33,143 bases of DNA from a bacterium (GTDB lineage: Bacteria > Bacteroidota > Bacteroidia > B-17B0 > Aurantibacillaceae). A program made the translations under genes and the position numbers. The notes under the pieces were generated by a model that saw only the letters and a program-made list of their open reading frames with translations, did not search any database and was not told the DNA's origin. The DNA lies in contig JAQSCW010000021.1 in NCBI GenBank assembly GCA_029945625.1, positions 1 to 33,143 on the forward strand. Reading direction: 5' to 3'. Shown piece after piece: positions 1-8,133 of this stretch. The stretch's first letter is position 1. Every line of letters starts with the position of its first letter.

Positions 1-140
1 TCAAGCCACTGGCTTGCTGCCCTGCTTCAGGGGGCAGGCCCAAATCAGAAAAACCAGAAATTGTTTTTGGTAGGTTTTTCGCTTCAGGGGACAGGCTCAA
101 AAACTTTCTCTCCGGCTATTCTGCTCGAGCCGGTACTTGC
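1..140. repeat. Hairpin-rich non-coding segment with an imperfect direct repeat
   Basis: No coding sequence is visible. An imperfect 19-base direct repeat (core GCTTCAGGGG) occurs at 24-42 and 81-99 with about two mismatches. Inverted repeats are packed around it: AAGCC/GGCTT at 3-15, GAAAAACC at 48-55 with GGTTTTTC at 73-80, and CCGGCT at 112-117 with AGCCGG at 128-133. A bulged GC hairpin also forms at about 18-36. The segment lies beyond the ftsH terminator, so it may belong to the neighbouring unit, be a degenerate extragenic repeat element, or encode a structured RNA. Function unknown. Confidence 0.5.
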
Positions 141-173
141 AAAAAAAAAAGACCGCTCATTTAGAACGGTCTT
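141..173 (-). terminator. Rho-independent terminator of ftsH
   Basis: Read on the minus strand, a 7-bp stem (AAGACCG / CGGTCTT) encloses an 11-base loop and is followed by a run of about ten T. It starts 24 bases past the ftsH stop codon and closes the rsfS-ftsH transcript. Confidence 0.9.
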
Positions 174-196
174 CCACACCTATTTCAGTTAATGGA

Positions 197-2317
197 TTAG
201 GCGATACTGGTTGGATTGATGACCGGGGGAACCTCTAGAGCCAATGGTTTCAGCAGTTCTTCAGGGGTATCGTACGGACGTTTTCCAAAAATATCTTCCA
301 AATCTTCTTTAAAAATAACTTCTTTCTCTAATAATTTTTCAGCAAGCAATTTTAGTTTGTCCTTATTGCTCAATAAAATCTGCTTGGTTTTTGCGTAAGC
401 AATGTCCGTCATTTTCTTCACCTCTTCATCAATGGTACGCGACGTGCTTTCACTGTATGGCTTACTGAAACTGTATTCGCTTTGTCCGGAACTGTCGTAA
501 TAACTGATGTTTCCAATCTTATCGTTGAGTCCGTAATACACAATACATGCATAGGCCTGTTTGGTAATCTTCTCCAAATCACTCAAGGCTCCTGTACTTA
601 CTTTTCCAAAAATAATCTCTTCGGCAGCTCTTCCGCCCAAAGCGGCACACATCTCATCCATAATCTGGTCGAGCGTAGTGATCTGTCTTTCTTCGGGTAA
701 ATACCAAGCTGCACCCAGCGATTTTCCGCGTGGTACAATAGTTACTTTTACAAGCGGACTGGCGTGTTCCAGCATCCAACTCACGGTAGCATGCCCTGCT
801 TCGTGAAAAGCGATCACGCGTTTCTCCTGAGGGGTGATGATTTTATTTTTCTTCTCTAAACCGGCAATAATTCGGTCAACGGCATCTAGGAAATCTTGTT
901 TCTGAACCACCTTTTTATTTGAACGTGCCGCAATAAGTGCTGCTTCGTTGCAAATATTGGCAATATCAGCGCCGCTGAATCCGGGGGTTTGTTTGGCAAG
1001 AAAATCAATCTCAACACTTTCGTCAATCTTGATCTTCTTCAAATGTACTTTGAAGATATCTTTCCGTTCATTTAAATCCGGCATGTCCACATAAATTTGG
1101 CGGTCAAAACGACCTGCACGCATTAGAGCGCGGTCGAGAATATCGGCACGATTGGTGGCGGCAAGAATGATCACACCACTGTTGGTGCCAAATCCGTCCA
1201 TTTCGGTGAGCAATTGGTTGAGCGTATTTTCGCGTTCATCATTGGCGCCGGCAGAGGCACTTTTTCCGCGGGCGCGACCAATGGCATCAATTTCATCAAT
1301 AAAAATAATGCAGGGTGCTTTTTCTTTGGCCTGACGAAATAAGTCACGCACACGTGAAGCCCCAACACCGACAAACATCTCTACAAAATCAGATCCACTC
1401 AACGAAAAGAAGGGAACTTTGGCTTCACCGGCCACCGCTTTGGCCAATAAGGTTTTTCCGGTACCCGGAGGGCCCACCAATAAGGCTCCTTTAGGAATTT
1501 TTGCGCCCAAGTCGGTGTACTTTTTCGGATTTTTCAAAAAGTCAACGATCTCCATCACTTCCATTTTAGCGCCATCTAAGCCGGCCACATCGTTGAAGGT
1601 AATATTTACATGCGTGTCTTTATCAAACAAGGTAGCTTTCGATTTACCAATATTAAATATCTGTCCGGGACCCCCACTGCCGCCCCCGCCCATACGGCGC
1701 ATCATCACGATCCAGATCACCACCATGATGAGAATAGGCAATAACCAAGGCAATTGATCACTCATCCAATTTGTTTCTTCAATACTTCTGGCCGAGATCT
1801 GACGCTGCTTAGGAATACCGGCTTCGTTCTGAACTTTTTCCATACTCGATAAAAAATAATCGATGGATGGAATGGTGACGAAAAACTGTGGCCCTTTAAA
1901 TTTCCGGTCGGGGAAATAAGAGATTCCTGTTTTTGGATCCTTATAACGATCGAGTGTAGCTGCACTATCCACATTAACTGTGATCCGCGCAATGGTCTTG
2001 TTCACTATGACTACATCGGTCACATCGCCACGCACCAGCATTTCCTGATAGAATTTGTTCAGGCTAACTTCTTTTAAGCGGGAATTAAAATCATTTCCAT
2101 AAAACACGATAAAAAGTAGCACTACTACTACCACGCCATAGATCCAATAAAAATTATTGCCGCTGCCGCCGCCTTTATTTCCCCCAAAGGGAGAGTTTTG
2201 TTTGCCGAATTTTTCTTTCATCCGTTCGAACTGTTTTCGGCGCTCCTCTTCCTGTGGTGAAGAGGGTTGTTGGTCAGGAGGATGTTGATCCGGTTCTTGT
2301 TTCTGTTCTTCGCTCAT
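197..2317 (-). CDS. ftsH: ATP-dependent zinc metalloprotease FtsH
   Basis: Membrane-anchored AAA+ protease that unfolds and degrades misassembled membrane proteins and selected cytosolic regulators, acting as a hexamer on the cytoplasmic side of the inner membrane. The 706 residues show a charged Gln/Pro/Glu-rich cytosolic N-terminus (1-55), first membrane helix about 57-73, an extracytoplasmic domain about 80-185, and a second helix about 190-206 followed by a Gly-rich linker. The AAA domain has Walker A GPPGTGKT at 282-289, Walker B IIFIDEID at 337-344 and the second region of homology around 381-404. The M41 protease domain has the zinc motif HEAGH at 505-509 and third ligand Asp580 in SDLEKIT. 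All catalytic residues are intact and the length is normal for Bacteroidota. It lies 26 bases downstream of rsfS and is followed by a strong terminator, so the two form an operon. Confidence 0.97.
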   Translation of the reverse strand: MSEEQKQEPDQHPPDQQPSSPQEEERRKQFERMKEKFGKQNSPFGGNKGGGSGNNFYWIYGVVVVVLLFIVFYGNDFNSRLKEVSLNKFYQEMLVRGDVTDVVIVNKTIARITVNVDSAATLDRYKDPKTGISYFPDRKFKGPQFFVTIPSIDYFLSSMEKVQNEAGIPKQRQISARSIEETNWMSDQLPWLLPILIMVVIWIVMMRRMGGGGSGGPGQIFNIGKSKATLFDKDTHVNITFNDVAGLDGAKMEVMEIVDFLKNPKKYTDLGAKIPKGALLVGPPGTGKTLLAKAVAGEAKVPFFSLSGSDFVEMFVGVGASRVRDLFRQAKEKAPCIIFIDEIDAIGRARGKSASAGANDERENTLNQLLTEMDGFGTNSGVIILAATNRADILDRALMRAGRFDRQIYVDMPDLNERKDIFKVHLKKIKIDESVEIDFLAKQTPGFSGADIANICNEAALIAARSNKKVVQKQDFLDAVDRIIAGLEKKNKIITPQEKRVIAFHEAGHATVSWMLEHASPLVKVTIVPRGKSLGAAWYLPEERQITTLDQIMDEMCAALGGRAAEEIIFGKVSTGALSDLEKITKQAYACIVYYGLNDKIGNISYYDSSGQSEYSFSKPYSESTSRTIDEEVKKMTDIAYAKTKQILLSNKDKLKLLAEKLLEKEVIFKEDLEDIFGKRPYDTPEELLKPLALEVPPVINPTSIA

Positions 2318-2343
2318 TTTTATCGTAAAATCGTGTATCGTTA

Positions 2344-2931
2344 TTAATCAGTAATCTGGGTTATTTCGGCATCGCCCCAAAGGCCTTCAATGTTATAGTG
2401 CTCGCGTGTCTCACGCAGAAACACGTGGGCCACAATATTAATATAATCGATCAGAATCCATTCTCCGTTCTGTCGGCCTTCGCTGTGATAAGCTCTTTCC
2501 CCGGTTAACTTTTCTGCAGTTTCTTCAACGCTTTCAGCAATGGAGTTGACGTGGGTATTGCTATCGGCATCGCAAATCACAAAATAATCGGTCACCCTGT
2601 TCTCTATTCCTCTGAGATCTAAAATCGAAATATTCTTTCCCTTTCGTTCCTGCATTCCTTCCACAATGGCATCCAGCAAACTTCCGGTTTCTTTTGCGGA
2701 AGCAATCTTCTTGGGCCTGCGTGTAGCGGGTTTTTTCTTTTTCTCGGTATTCTCTATCAGGTTAGCCTGACGGAATGCAAGCTCTTTATCGGTAAGTGGT
2801 TTTTTAACTGTTTTTTTGGTACCGGGCTTACCGGCCTTTTTCGCCGGCGATGATTTTCGAGTTACAGATTTTTTCCCAACAGATTTGATAACTTTTTTTG
2901 TTGCTGCTTTTTTTACCGGTTTCTTGGCCAT
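2344..2931 (-). CDS. rsfS: Ribosomal silencing factor RsfS with a lysine-rich N-terminal extension
   Basis: RsfS binds ribosomal protein uL14 and blocks subunit joining when nutrients are scarce. The conserved domain occupies about residues 83-190 of 195, with family signatures DYFVICD (115-121), EWILIDY (157-163) and the YNIEGLWGDA end (179-188). Residues 1-80 are unusual: about 25 lysines with Ala, Pro, Thr and Ser, of low complexity and resembling histone-H1-like tails; typical RsfS proteins are near 110-130 residues. The only other in-frame methionine (Met93) lies inside the domain, so an ATG start there would destroy it; the long form from the ATG at 2929-2931 is therefore most likely. 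First gene of the rsfS-ftsH operon, divergent from birA. The function of the extension is unknown; ribosomal RNA binding is an inference. Confidence 0.93.
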   Translation of the reverse strand: MAKKPVKKAATKKVIKSVGKKSVTRKSSPAKKAGKPGTKKTVKKPLTDKELAFRQANLIENTEKKKKPATRRPKKIASAKETGSLLDAIVEGMQERKGKNISILDLRGIENRVTDYFVICDADSNTHVNSIAESVEETAEKLTGERAYHSEGRQNGEWILIDYINIVAHVFLRETREHYNIEGLWGDAEITQITD

Positions 2932-2946
2932 GGAAGATTGATTGCG

Positions 2947-2974
2947 TTGCTTTTAATTTATTTTACTAGGTTTA
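2947..2974 (+). promoter_or_regulatory. Candidate promoter for birA
   Basis: TTG at 2947-2949, a 17-base spacer, and TAGGTTTA at 2967-2974, one base off the -7 consensus. It sits 32 bases before the preferred birA ATG, in the divergent rsfS/birA gap. Confidence 0.35.
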
Positions 2975-2984
2975 CACCAAACAG

Positions 2985-2992
2985 CAAATTTA
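2985..2992 (-). promoter_or_regulatory. Candidate -7 element for rsfS-ftsH
   Basis: Minus-strand TAAATTTG matches the Bacteroidota -7 consensus TAnnTTTG and leaves a leader of about 45 bases before the rsfS ATG. No good -33 TTTG is visible at the expected spacing. Confidence 0.35.
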
Positions 2993-3006
2993 AAGTATTT
3001 GGCCTA

Positions 3007-3762
3007 ATGGAAACATTATTTGTTGGTAAAAACATTATTTATTTGCCTGTGGTAGAAAGCACCAATTCTTATGCCATAGACCTGTTAAAGAACGTTAACC
3101 CGCTCGAGGGCACCGTTGTTCATGCGGCCCATCAAACGCAGGGCAAGGGGCAGCGCGGAAGTGTATGGAACAGTGAGCCATCAAGCAATCTAACCGTATC
3201 CATCATTTTAAAACCTTCGTTTTTAGCACTAAAAAATCAATTTTATTTATACATGATCGCCGCTTTGGCGTGTTATGACACAACGGCTGAATTATTAAGT
3301 ACTGGCCAATTTGACATTAAAATCAAATGGCCGAATGACATACTGGTAAATCGAAAAAAAGTGGCAGGCATTCTTATTGAAAACAAACTTTCTAATTCTA
3401 GCATAAGTCACTCCGTATTGGGCATCGGCATCAATCTCAATCAACTGATATTCCCCGATGCAAAAGCTGGATCCATCAAGAACTTTGCTAAAAGAGAAAT
3501 AAACATCGAACAGGTTTTGAAAAGACTTTGTTACCATACCGAGCATTATTACTTGTTATTGAAGAAGTCTAAACTGGAGGAGTTGAAATCCTTATATCTT
3601 ACGCACCTGTTAGGCCTCGGTAAAACTTTGAACTTTGTTTATCGTGATTCTAGTGTTCCGTTCAAGGTGCTGGGTATTGGTGATACAGGTTTGCTGCTGT
3701 TGCAGGATAGTGGCGGCTTGATAAAGGAAATGGATGTGAAGGAAGTTACCTGGCAACTCTGA
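3007..3762 (+). CDS. birA: Biotin--[acetyl-CoA-carboxylase] ligase (monofunctional BirA)
   Basis: Activates biotin to biotinyl-AMP and attaches it to the biotin carrier protein of acetyl-CoA carboxylase and other carboxylases in the cytoplasm. The 251-residue product shows the class II ligase signatures ESTNS (17-21), the biotinyl-AMP loop GKGQRGSVW (46-54), KWPND (107-111) and KVAGILIE with Lys118 in the biotin-contact position. A short C-terminal SH3-like cap follows from about 205. There is no N-terminal winged helix, so it is a ligase only and not the bifunctional repressor of E. coli. A longer frame begins at a TTG at 2938, but those 23 residues lack family similarity and overlap the predicted promoter, so the ATG at 3007 is preferred. 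Divergent from rsfS, a common Bacteroidota arrangement. Its stop lies 8 bases from the stop of the convergent epimerase gene. Confidence 0.93.
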   Translation: METLFVGKNIIYLPVVESTNSYAIDLLKNVNPLEGTVVHAAHQTQGKGQRGSVWNSEPSSNLTVSIILKPSFLALKNQFYLYMIAALACYDTTAELLSTGQFDIKIKWPNDILVNRKKVAGILIENKLSNSSISHSVLGIGINLNQLIFPDAKAGSIKNFAKREINIEQVLKRLCYHTEHYYLLLKKSKLEELKSLYLTHLLGLGKTLNFVYRDSSVPFKVLGIGDTGLLLLQDSGGLIKEMDVKEVTWQL

Positions 3763-3770
3763 TACGCGTC

Positions 3771-4679
3771 TCAGTTTTGTGCAAGATCTGCCAAACAGGT
3801 AGGCAGATTGTCAAATTTAAAGTGATACCCGGAACTGATTAGTTTCCCATTGTTTATTTTTAGTCCATGCGTCAGACTGATGGCCCTTTCACCAAGAACC
3901 AACCGCAAAACCCATGCGGGTATGCGTGGCAGAAGGACCTTCCGTTTAAAACTTGTTGCGAGTTGATGGGTGAATTCTCTATTACTCTGGCATTCTGAAC
4001 TCACGGCATTGTAGGTGCCGCTCAACGTCTCATCAAAAAGGAGCTTCACAAAAATGGCTGCCGCATCTTCTAAGTGCACCCAGGGCAAATACTGAGTGCC
4101 TTTGCCCAAAACGGTTCCCAATCCCAACTTGGCCATTCTTGCCAGTTTAGGGTAAGCTCCGCCATCCTTACCTAATACAATTCCTAACCGCACAATGGCA
4201 GTTTGAATACCGCTTTGAGCAAAAACTTTATAACTGCTTTCCCACTCTTTACAAACTGAAGCCAAAAAGTCAGTTCCGGCCTCATCATCTTCCGAGTAAC
4301 TATGTTCGCTTTCTGCCGATCCGTAATACCCCACGGCACTTGCTCCTACCAGCTTTTTAATAGAAATGCCTTGTTTTGTGATCGCTTCATAAAGTGTTTG
4401 CGAGCTGCGTACCCGTGAATTAACAATCTCTTGTCGGTAGCCCGGCGACCAAGCTTTGTCAACAATGCCGGCACCGGCCAAATGAATCACATATTCTACA
4501 CCTTGTAGGGCGGCAGGATCTATAAAATTTGTTTCAGGGTCCCAGCGAAATTTTAGAATCGCGCCACTTTGTCCTGCTTCTCTGCTCAGCCACATGGGTT
4601 GGTGGCCCAATTCAAGTAATGTCCTAGAAATTGCTCTTCCCAGTAAACCAGATCCGCCTGTAATTAATATCTTTGCCAT
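3771..4679 (-). CDS. TIGR01777-family NAD(P)-dependent epimerase-like protein (YfcH/SDR39U1 type)
   Basis: Extended/atypical short-chain dehydrogenase of 302 residues, cytosolic. The nucleotide loop GGSGLLG is at 8-14, HLAGA at 66-70, and the SAVGYYG stretch at 114-120 occupies the active-site region. The C-terminal part (about 250-297) fits the DUF1731 domain of this family (AWVLRLVLGERA near 256-267). The substrate of the family is not established; in other bacteria members have been tied to cell division or stress phenotypes, so no reaction is assigned. It converges on birA with 8 bases between stops and diverges from the ferredoxin gene, whose start is 35 bases away, so both starts must share a very compact promoter region. 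Confidence 0.88.
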   Translation of the reverse strand: MAKILITGGSGLLGRAISRTLLELGHQPMWLSREAGQSGAILKFRWDPETNFIDPAALQGVEYVIHLAGAGIVDKAWSPGYRQEIVNSRVRSSQTLYEAITKQGISIKKLVGASAVGYYGSAESEHSYSEDDEAGTDFLASVCKEWESSYKVFAQSGIQTAIVRLGIVLGKDGGAYPKLARMAKLGLGTVLGKGTQYLPWVHLEDAAAIFVKLLFDETLSGTYNAVSSECQSNREFTHQLATSFKRKVLLPRIPAWVLRLVLGERAISLTHGLKINNGKLISSGYHFKFDNLPTCLADLAQN

Positions 4680-4714
4680 ACCTTATAACTAACACACCAA
4701 ATTAAATAAAGTTT

Positions 4715-5026
4715 ATGATTTACGATCTTCATATTTTTGTTTGTACGAATCAACGCACCGGAGGCGAAAAATTAAGCTGTGGCGAAACCCACGGGCTGGA
4801 ATTAGTAGCAGAATTTAAGAAATTGATCAAAGACTTGAAAGTAGATCTTAAGGTCAGAGCAAACAGATCGGGTTGTATGGGTATTTGTGATTTTGGACCC
4901 ACTGTAGCTATATATCCCGAAGGAGTTTTTTATGTGGGTGTGCAAAAGAAAGATGTGGAGGAAATTGTGAATTCCCATCTTCTCAACCACAAGCCGGTTG
5001 AACGCTTACTCTTAAAGCAAAAATGA
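4715..5026 (+). CDS. Thioredoxin-like [2Fe-2S] ferredoxin
   Basis: A 103-residue protein with the four-cysteine pattern of thioredoxin-fold [2Fe-2S] ferredoxins: Cys10, Cys22 (x11), Cys54 and Cys58 (x3), in the contexts FVCTNQR, LSCGETHG and SGCMGIC. The family includes stand-alone ferredoxins and the NuoE-like subunits of NADH and hydrogenase complexes; at this length it is a stand-alone electron carrier of unknown partner, probably cytosolic. It heads a short operon: its TGA stop overlaps the next start in ATGA, and an acetyltransferase follows. Divergent from the epimerase gene. No partner redox enzyme is encoded nearby. Confidence 0.88.
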   Translation: MIYDLHIFVCTNQRTGGEKLSCGETHGLELVAEFKKLIKDLKVDLKVRANRSGCMGICDFGPTVAIYPEGVFYVGVQKKDVEEIVNSHLLNHKPVERLLLKQK

Positions 5027-5373
5027 AAGAACTCTCCATTAACGATCAATTAGTAAAAGAGGACCTGTTTGTTCCTTTTGCAGATCAGTTAAAAAAAGAT
5101 TTTGAAACTTGTGCGTTGAGTACGGAGTTTGTTCACACTCTCCCCAGAGAATTTTATCAGCTCAAAGATGTTCTTATCCGTGAATTGGCACCTCTCTTTA
5201 AGAGTAGTTCTTCGTCACTGTCTTCCTTATTATACAGAATAGATATCAGTGAAGGAACCTTACACAGCTATCAGAAAAAAAACGAGGAATTAAGTTTTGA
5301 AGAAGTCGTGGCCGAATTGATTATCAAACGCATTCTTCAAAAGGTAATTCTCAAAAAAACATTTTCAAAATAG
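5023..5373 (+). CDS. Conserved-looking small protein of unknown function
   Basis: A 116-residue soluble protein without signal peptide or membrane segment. It contains a serine run around residues 65-70 and a predicted helical C-terminal half (about 70-112) rich in Leu, Ile, Glu and Lys. I do not recognise a family. Its ATG overlaps the stop of the ferredoxin gene (ATGA), which indicates translational coupling, and the acetyltransferase gene begins 17 bases later. A role beside the ferredoxin is an inference from this coupling only. Confidence 0.75.
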   Translation: MKELSINDQLVKEDLFVPFADQLKKDFETCALSTEFVHTLPREFYQLKDVLIRELAPLFKSSSSSLSSLLYRIDISEGTLHSYQKKNEELSFEEVVAELIIKRILQKVILKKTFSK

Positions 5374-5390
5374 ATTAATTACTACTAAGC

Positions 5391-5864
5391 ATGTCTGTCA
5401 ACATTAGAATTGGAAAAAAGGAAGATCTGGCCGCTACATTAGCACTGGTGCGGGAACTTGCAGTCTTTGAACGCGCTCCCCGGGAAGTGGAAGTAAGTAT
5501 AGAAGAGATGATGGACTGGGGTTTTGGTGAGAACAAGCTGTTTGATTTTTTTGTGCTGGAGAAAGACAATGCAATTGTGGCTATGGCCCTCTACTATTAC
5601 AAGTATTCAACTTGGAAAGGTAAATGTTTGTTTTTAGAGGATATTATTGTGACCGAGAAAGAACGGGGGAAAGGTTTTGGGAAATTGCTTTTTAATGAAG
5701 TGGTGAGCGTAGCTAAAAAGGAAAAGGTGCGACGCATGGAATGGCAGGTATTGGAATGGAATGCCAGTGCCCTCCAATTTTATAAAAGATACAAGGCTCT
5801 GGAGGACGACGAGTGGATCAATTGCAAATTAACCTTTGAGCAACTTCAGAATTCAGCTTTATAG
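5391..5864 (+). CDS. GNAT acetyltransferase, spermidine/spermine acetyltransferase (SSAT)-like
   Basis: A 157-residue acetyl-CoA-dependent N-acetyltransferase with a single GNAT fold. The acetyl-CoA pyrophosphate loop RGKGFG is at 92-97, preceded by the strand FLEDIIV (81-87); NASALQFYKRY near 124-134 is the typical helix after the splayed strands. The segment YYYKYSTWKGK (68-78) resembles the animal SSAT/SAT1 and bacterial diamine acetyltransferase group rather than SpeG, so a polyamine or thialysine substrate is possible but not proven. Last gene of the ferredoxin operon. Its last 19 bases overlap the end of the convergent minus-strand gene. Confidence 0.85.
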   Translation: MSVNIRIGKKEDLAATLALVRELAVFERAPREVEVSIEEMMDWGFGENKLFDFFVLEKDNAIVAMALYYYKYSTWKGKCLFLEDIIVTEKERGKGFGKLLFNEVVSVAKKEKVRRMEWQVLEWNASALQFYKRYKALEDDEWINCKLTFEQLQNSAL

Positions 5865-6457
5865 TTGGAATAAACCAGACACTTCGGAATATTCCACGTC
5901 TTGTTGTATTTAGTGAGGTCAATTACTTCTCCTTCACAGCTGAGGTACTTACCGTTTCTATTTCGTTTCAGGATAAAAGCGTTGCCGGCTTTAATTTGTT
6001 CGATCACGGCTCTCCTTAATTCTAACAGCGATAAGTTTTTATATAAGCGCCCAATTTCAAATCCTACTTCATTGTTTTGCAGATCCATCACACTGCCAAT
6101 ACTGTCGGGTCTTTCGCCATATTCATCGGCATCTTTCAAGAATTGGTGATAATTATGTTTCTCATGAGCTTGTCCCAATTTTCGCAATTTACGTTCACCT
6201 ATTTTTTGCCGGTAGGCTGCCATGTAGAACACGTGCCGGAAAGCATCGGCTGCTCCGCCATTTGAAAAACTATCCAGCTCAAGTTGGATCCATTTAGGAA
6301 GGGCATCTTGATCACAGGCTTTTGTGATTTTGTTTACCACCAGAGCGGCAAAGGGATGGAGCAAGGCCCAGCGATACTCGTAAGCGGAAGGCTTGGGCGC
6401 TTGTGCTGCCGCCAACGCGCTGTAGGCTAAAAAAACACATGAAAAGAAGTACTTCAT
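5846..6457 (-). CDS. Secreted DUF6973-like protein
   Basis: A 203-residue protein with a signal peptide (residues 1 to about 18, AALAAAQ-like cleavage region), so exported to the periplasm or beyond. The mature part carries a conserved-looking set of polar residues: GGAADAFRH (67-75; Asp71, His75), GQAHE (95-99; His98, Glu99) and MDLQNNEVG (124-132). This combination matches what I know of the DUF6973 family, whose biochemical role is unknown; the His/Asp/Glu/Asn set suggests a metal or catalytic site, which is inference. It is monocistronic, convergent with the acetyltransferase gene (19 bases shared) and divergent from the next small gene, with a good -7 element 17 bases before its start. 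Confidence 0.72.
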   Translation of the reverse strand: MKYFFSCVFLAYSALAAAQAPKPSAYEYRWALLHPFAALVVNKITKACDQDALPKWIQLELDSFSNGGAADAFRHVFYMAAYRQKIGERKLRKLGQAHEKHNYHQFLKDADEYGERPDSIGSVMDLQNNEVGFEIGRLYKNLSLLELRRAVIEQIKAGNAFILKRNRNGKYLSCEGEVIDLTKYNKTWNIPKCLVYSNYKAEF

Positions 6458-6474
6458 AAGGCCTGAGTTGACTG

Positions 6475-6482
6475 CAAAGTTA
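6475..6482 (-). promoter_or_regulatory. -7 promoter element of the DUF6973-like gene
   Basis: Minus-strand TAACTTTG is an exact match to TAnnTTTG, ending 17 bases before the ATG at 6457. The -33 element is not clear. Confidence 0.45.
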
Positions 6483-6526
6483 TTACAATTAACATCAGCC
6501 TGTTAGTATTAAAAGGTCAAAAATTC

Positions 6527-6556
6527 TTTGATTACTGTGCTCAAAACTTATATTTA
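6527..6556 (+). promoter_or_regulatory. Candidate promoter of the 90-residue unknown gene
   Basis: TTTG at 6527-6530, an 18-base spacer, and TATATTTA at 6549-6556, one base off the -7 consensus. It ends only 4 bases before the preferred ATG at 6561, so the transcript would be leaderless or nearly so. Confidence 0.35.
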
Positions 6557-6560
6557 CATA

Positions 6561-6833
6561 ATGGAAGGCAAAACTGATTTCTTATCGAAATTGCTAAATA
6601 AGAAAACCTCTAATCTCGTCGTGAGCATCAATGATCTGCGCGACAAGGAATTTAGCGGCATAAAGTTGAACGCGGAGGAGCGTGCTGCTTTGGCTAATTT
6701 TGATAAGTACCGGCTCAAAGTCTTAAATTCACAAATTGACGACGAACAATTTCATCTTAAATACCGTCAGATTCAGGTTATAGCTAATCTTAGCGACTGG
6801 AAGGAGTTTTTGAAAGAGAATTTCACCAACTGA
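6561..6833 (+). CDS. Small conserved-looking protein of unknown function
   Basis: A 90-residue charged, largely helical soluble protein with no signal peptide or cysteine. I do not recognise the family. The frame can be extended to a TTG at 6528, but the 11 added residues overlap the predicted promoter and the ATG at 6561 begins a better sequence (MEGKTDF). It lies 67 bases upstream of fbp in the same direction. Fbp has its own promoter, so co-regulation is possible but not required. Confidence 0.7.
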   Translation: MEGKTDFLSKLLNKKTSNLVVSINDLRDKEFSGIKLNAEERAALANFDKYRLKVLNSQIDDEQFHLKYRQIQVIANLSDWKEFLKENFTN

Positions 6834-6873
6834 TTTCTTTACAGTTTTTTCCCTGTTTTCCATTTTTAATTCT

Positions 6874-6881
6874 TACTTTCG
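6874..6881 (+). promoter_or_regulatory. Candidate -7 element of fbp
   Basis: TACTTTCG, a common Bacteroidota variant of TAnnTTTG, 19 bases before the fbp ATG. A T-rich stretch at the -33 distance contains TTTTCC but no exact TTTG. Confidence 0.45.
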
Positions 6882-6900
6882 CGTTACAAAAAACCGATCC

Positions 6901-7914
6901 ATGAACGTTACAACTTTAGGTCAATTTATAATTGAAAAACAGGCTGATTTCCCTTATGCAAAAGGCGAATTGTCGAGGCTATTACGCGATATCGCCATAG
7001 CTGCAAAGATTGTTAACCGCGAGGTGACCAAGGCAGGATTAGTTGACATATTAGGAGAAACAGGTGAAACCAATATTCAGGGTGAACTGGTGAAAAAACT
7101 AGACGTTTTTGCCAACGAACAATTTATTGCCGCCCTAAAAGCAGGTGGTGAAGTGTGTGGAATTGCCAGCGAAGAGAATGACGACTTTATACCAATCGAA
7201 TCCGAAATGTCGAAAGGTGCTAAATATGTGGTTGCGATGGACCCCCTTGACGGCTCGTCTAACATTGATGTAAATGTTTCGGTGGGAACCATTTTTTCCA
7301 TTTACCGTCGCTTGAGCTTAAAAGGTCCGGCTACTATAGAAGATTTCTTACAAAAAGGTACCGAACAGGTAGCCGCCGGTTACGTGATCTACGGCTCAAG
7401 TTGTATGTTGGTGTATACAACGGGCAAAGGCGCTAATGGTTTTACCCTTGATCCAAGCATTGGTGAGTTTTGTTTGTCACACCCAAACATTCAAACTCCA
7501 AAAAACGGAAAAACATATTCGATCAATGAAGGAAATTACCTTCATTTTCCGGATGGCGTGAAAAAATATTTAAAGTATTGTCAGGAAGAGGATGCCGCCA
7601 CCTCAAGACCCTATTCTTCCCGTTACATTGGTTCAGGAGTGGCGGATATTCACCGCAATTTGATCACCGGGGGTGTGTACATCTATCCCACCACCACAAA
7701 AAATCCCAGCGGTAAATTAAGATTATTGTACGAATGTAATCCCCTCGCCTTTGTCATTGAACAAGCCGGAGGCAAAGCCACTACAGGTGGTAAACGGATC
7801 ATGGAACTTCCTATCACCCAGTTGCATCAACGCACTCCTTTATTTATTGGGAGTTCTGAAATGGTTGACAAAACGATGGAATTCATGAAAAAGTATTCTC
7901 TTGAAAAGATCTGA
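6901..7914 (+). CDS. fbp: Class I fructose-1,6-bisphosphatase
   Basis: Hydrolyses fructose 1,6-bisphosphate to fructose 6-phosphate and phosphate, the irreversible step of gluconeogenesis; cytosolic, Mg2+-dependent. The 337 residues match the class I family in length. Metal-site residues are in place: Asp68 in KKLD, Glu91/Glu92 in ASEEND, and the signature DPLDGSSN at 114-121 (Asp114, Asp117). The sugar-phosphate segments [13 protein letters not shown] (240-252), GVYIYP (258-263) and [10 protein letters not shown] (272-281) follow. It is a single transcription unit, with its own promoter and a perfect hairpin terminator 16 bases past the stop. Confidence 0.96.
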   Translation: MNVTTLGQFIIEKQADFPYAKGELSRLLRDIAIAAKIVNREVTKAGLVDILGETGETNIQGELVKKLDVFANEQFIAALKAGGEVCGIASEENDDFIPIESEMSKGAKYVVAMDPLDGSSNIDVNVSVGTIFSIYRRLSLKGPATIEDFLQKGTEQVAAGYVIYGSSCMLVYTTGKGANGFTLDPSIGEFCLSHPNIQTPKNGKTYSINEGNYLHFPDGVKKYLKYCQEEDAATSRPYSSRYIGSGVADIHRNLITGGVYIYPTTTKNPSGKLRLLYECNPLAFVIEQAGGKATTGGKRIMELPITQLHQRTPLFIGSSEMVDKTMEFMKKYSLEKI

Positions 7915-7932
7915 TTAACTTTACACGTTCTT

Positions 7933-7961
7933 AAAAACGATCCCCGTGATCGTTTTTTTTT
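7933..7961 (+). terminator. Rho-independent terminator of fbp
   Basis: Perfect stem AAAAACGATC / GATCGTTTTT around a 5-base loop, followed by further T residues (T-run to 7961). Confidence 0.92.
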
Positions 7962-7990
7962 GCTTAAAAAGGCGATTCATTTCATTTGTT

Positions 7991-8028
7991 CGTCCATATC
8001 GTTTCACGATGTTCGAGGACGTTTTTTT
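7991..8028 (+). terminator. Second hairpin terminator downstream of fbp
   Basis: Outer stem CGTCC (7991-7995) / GGACG (8017-8021) around an inner stem-loop ATCGT-TTC-ACGAT (7998-8010), followed by seven T. It lies 29 bases after the first terminator and may act as a fail-safe. Confidence 0.75.
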
Positions 8029-8133
8029 GTCCGGTGCCAAAGGTACTTTTTGGTAATTAGTTCAAGTTGGCAACCAATTCACAACAAAATTGGCTGAGCT
8101 ATTTACCAAATTTGATAAAATTAACAAACTTGC

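Noticed and set aside
24-99. Two spaced copies of a 19-base repeat, CRISPR-like at first sight
   Set aside because: Only two imperfect copies, no third unit, no cas gene, and the spacer contains an internal inverted repeat.
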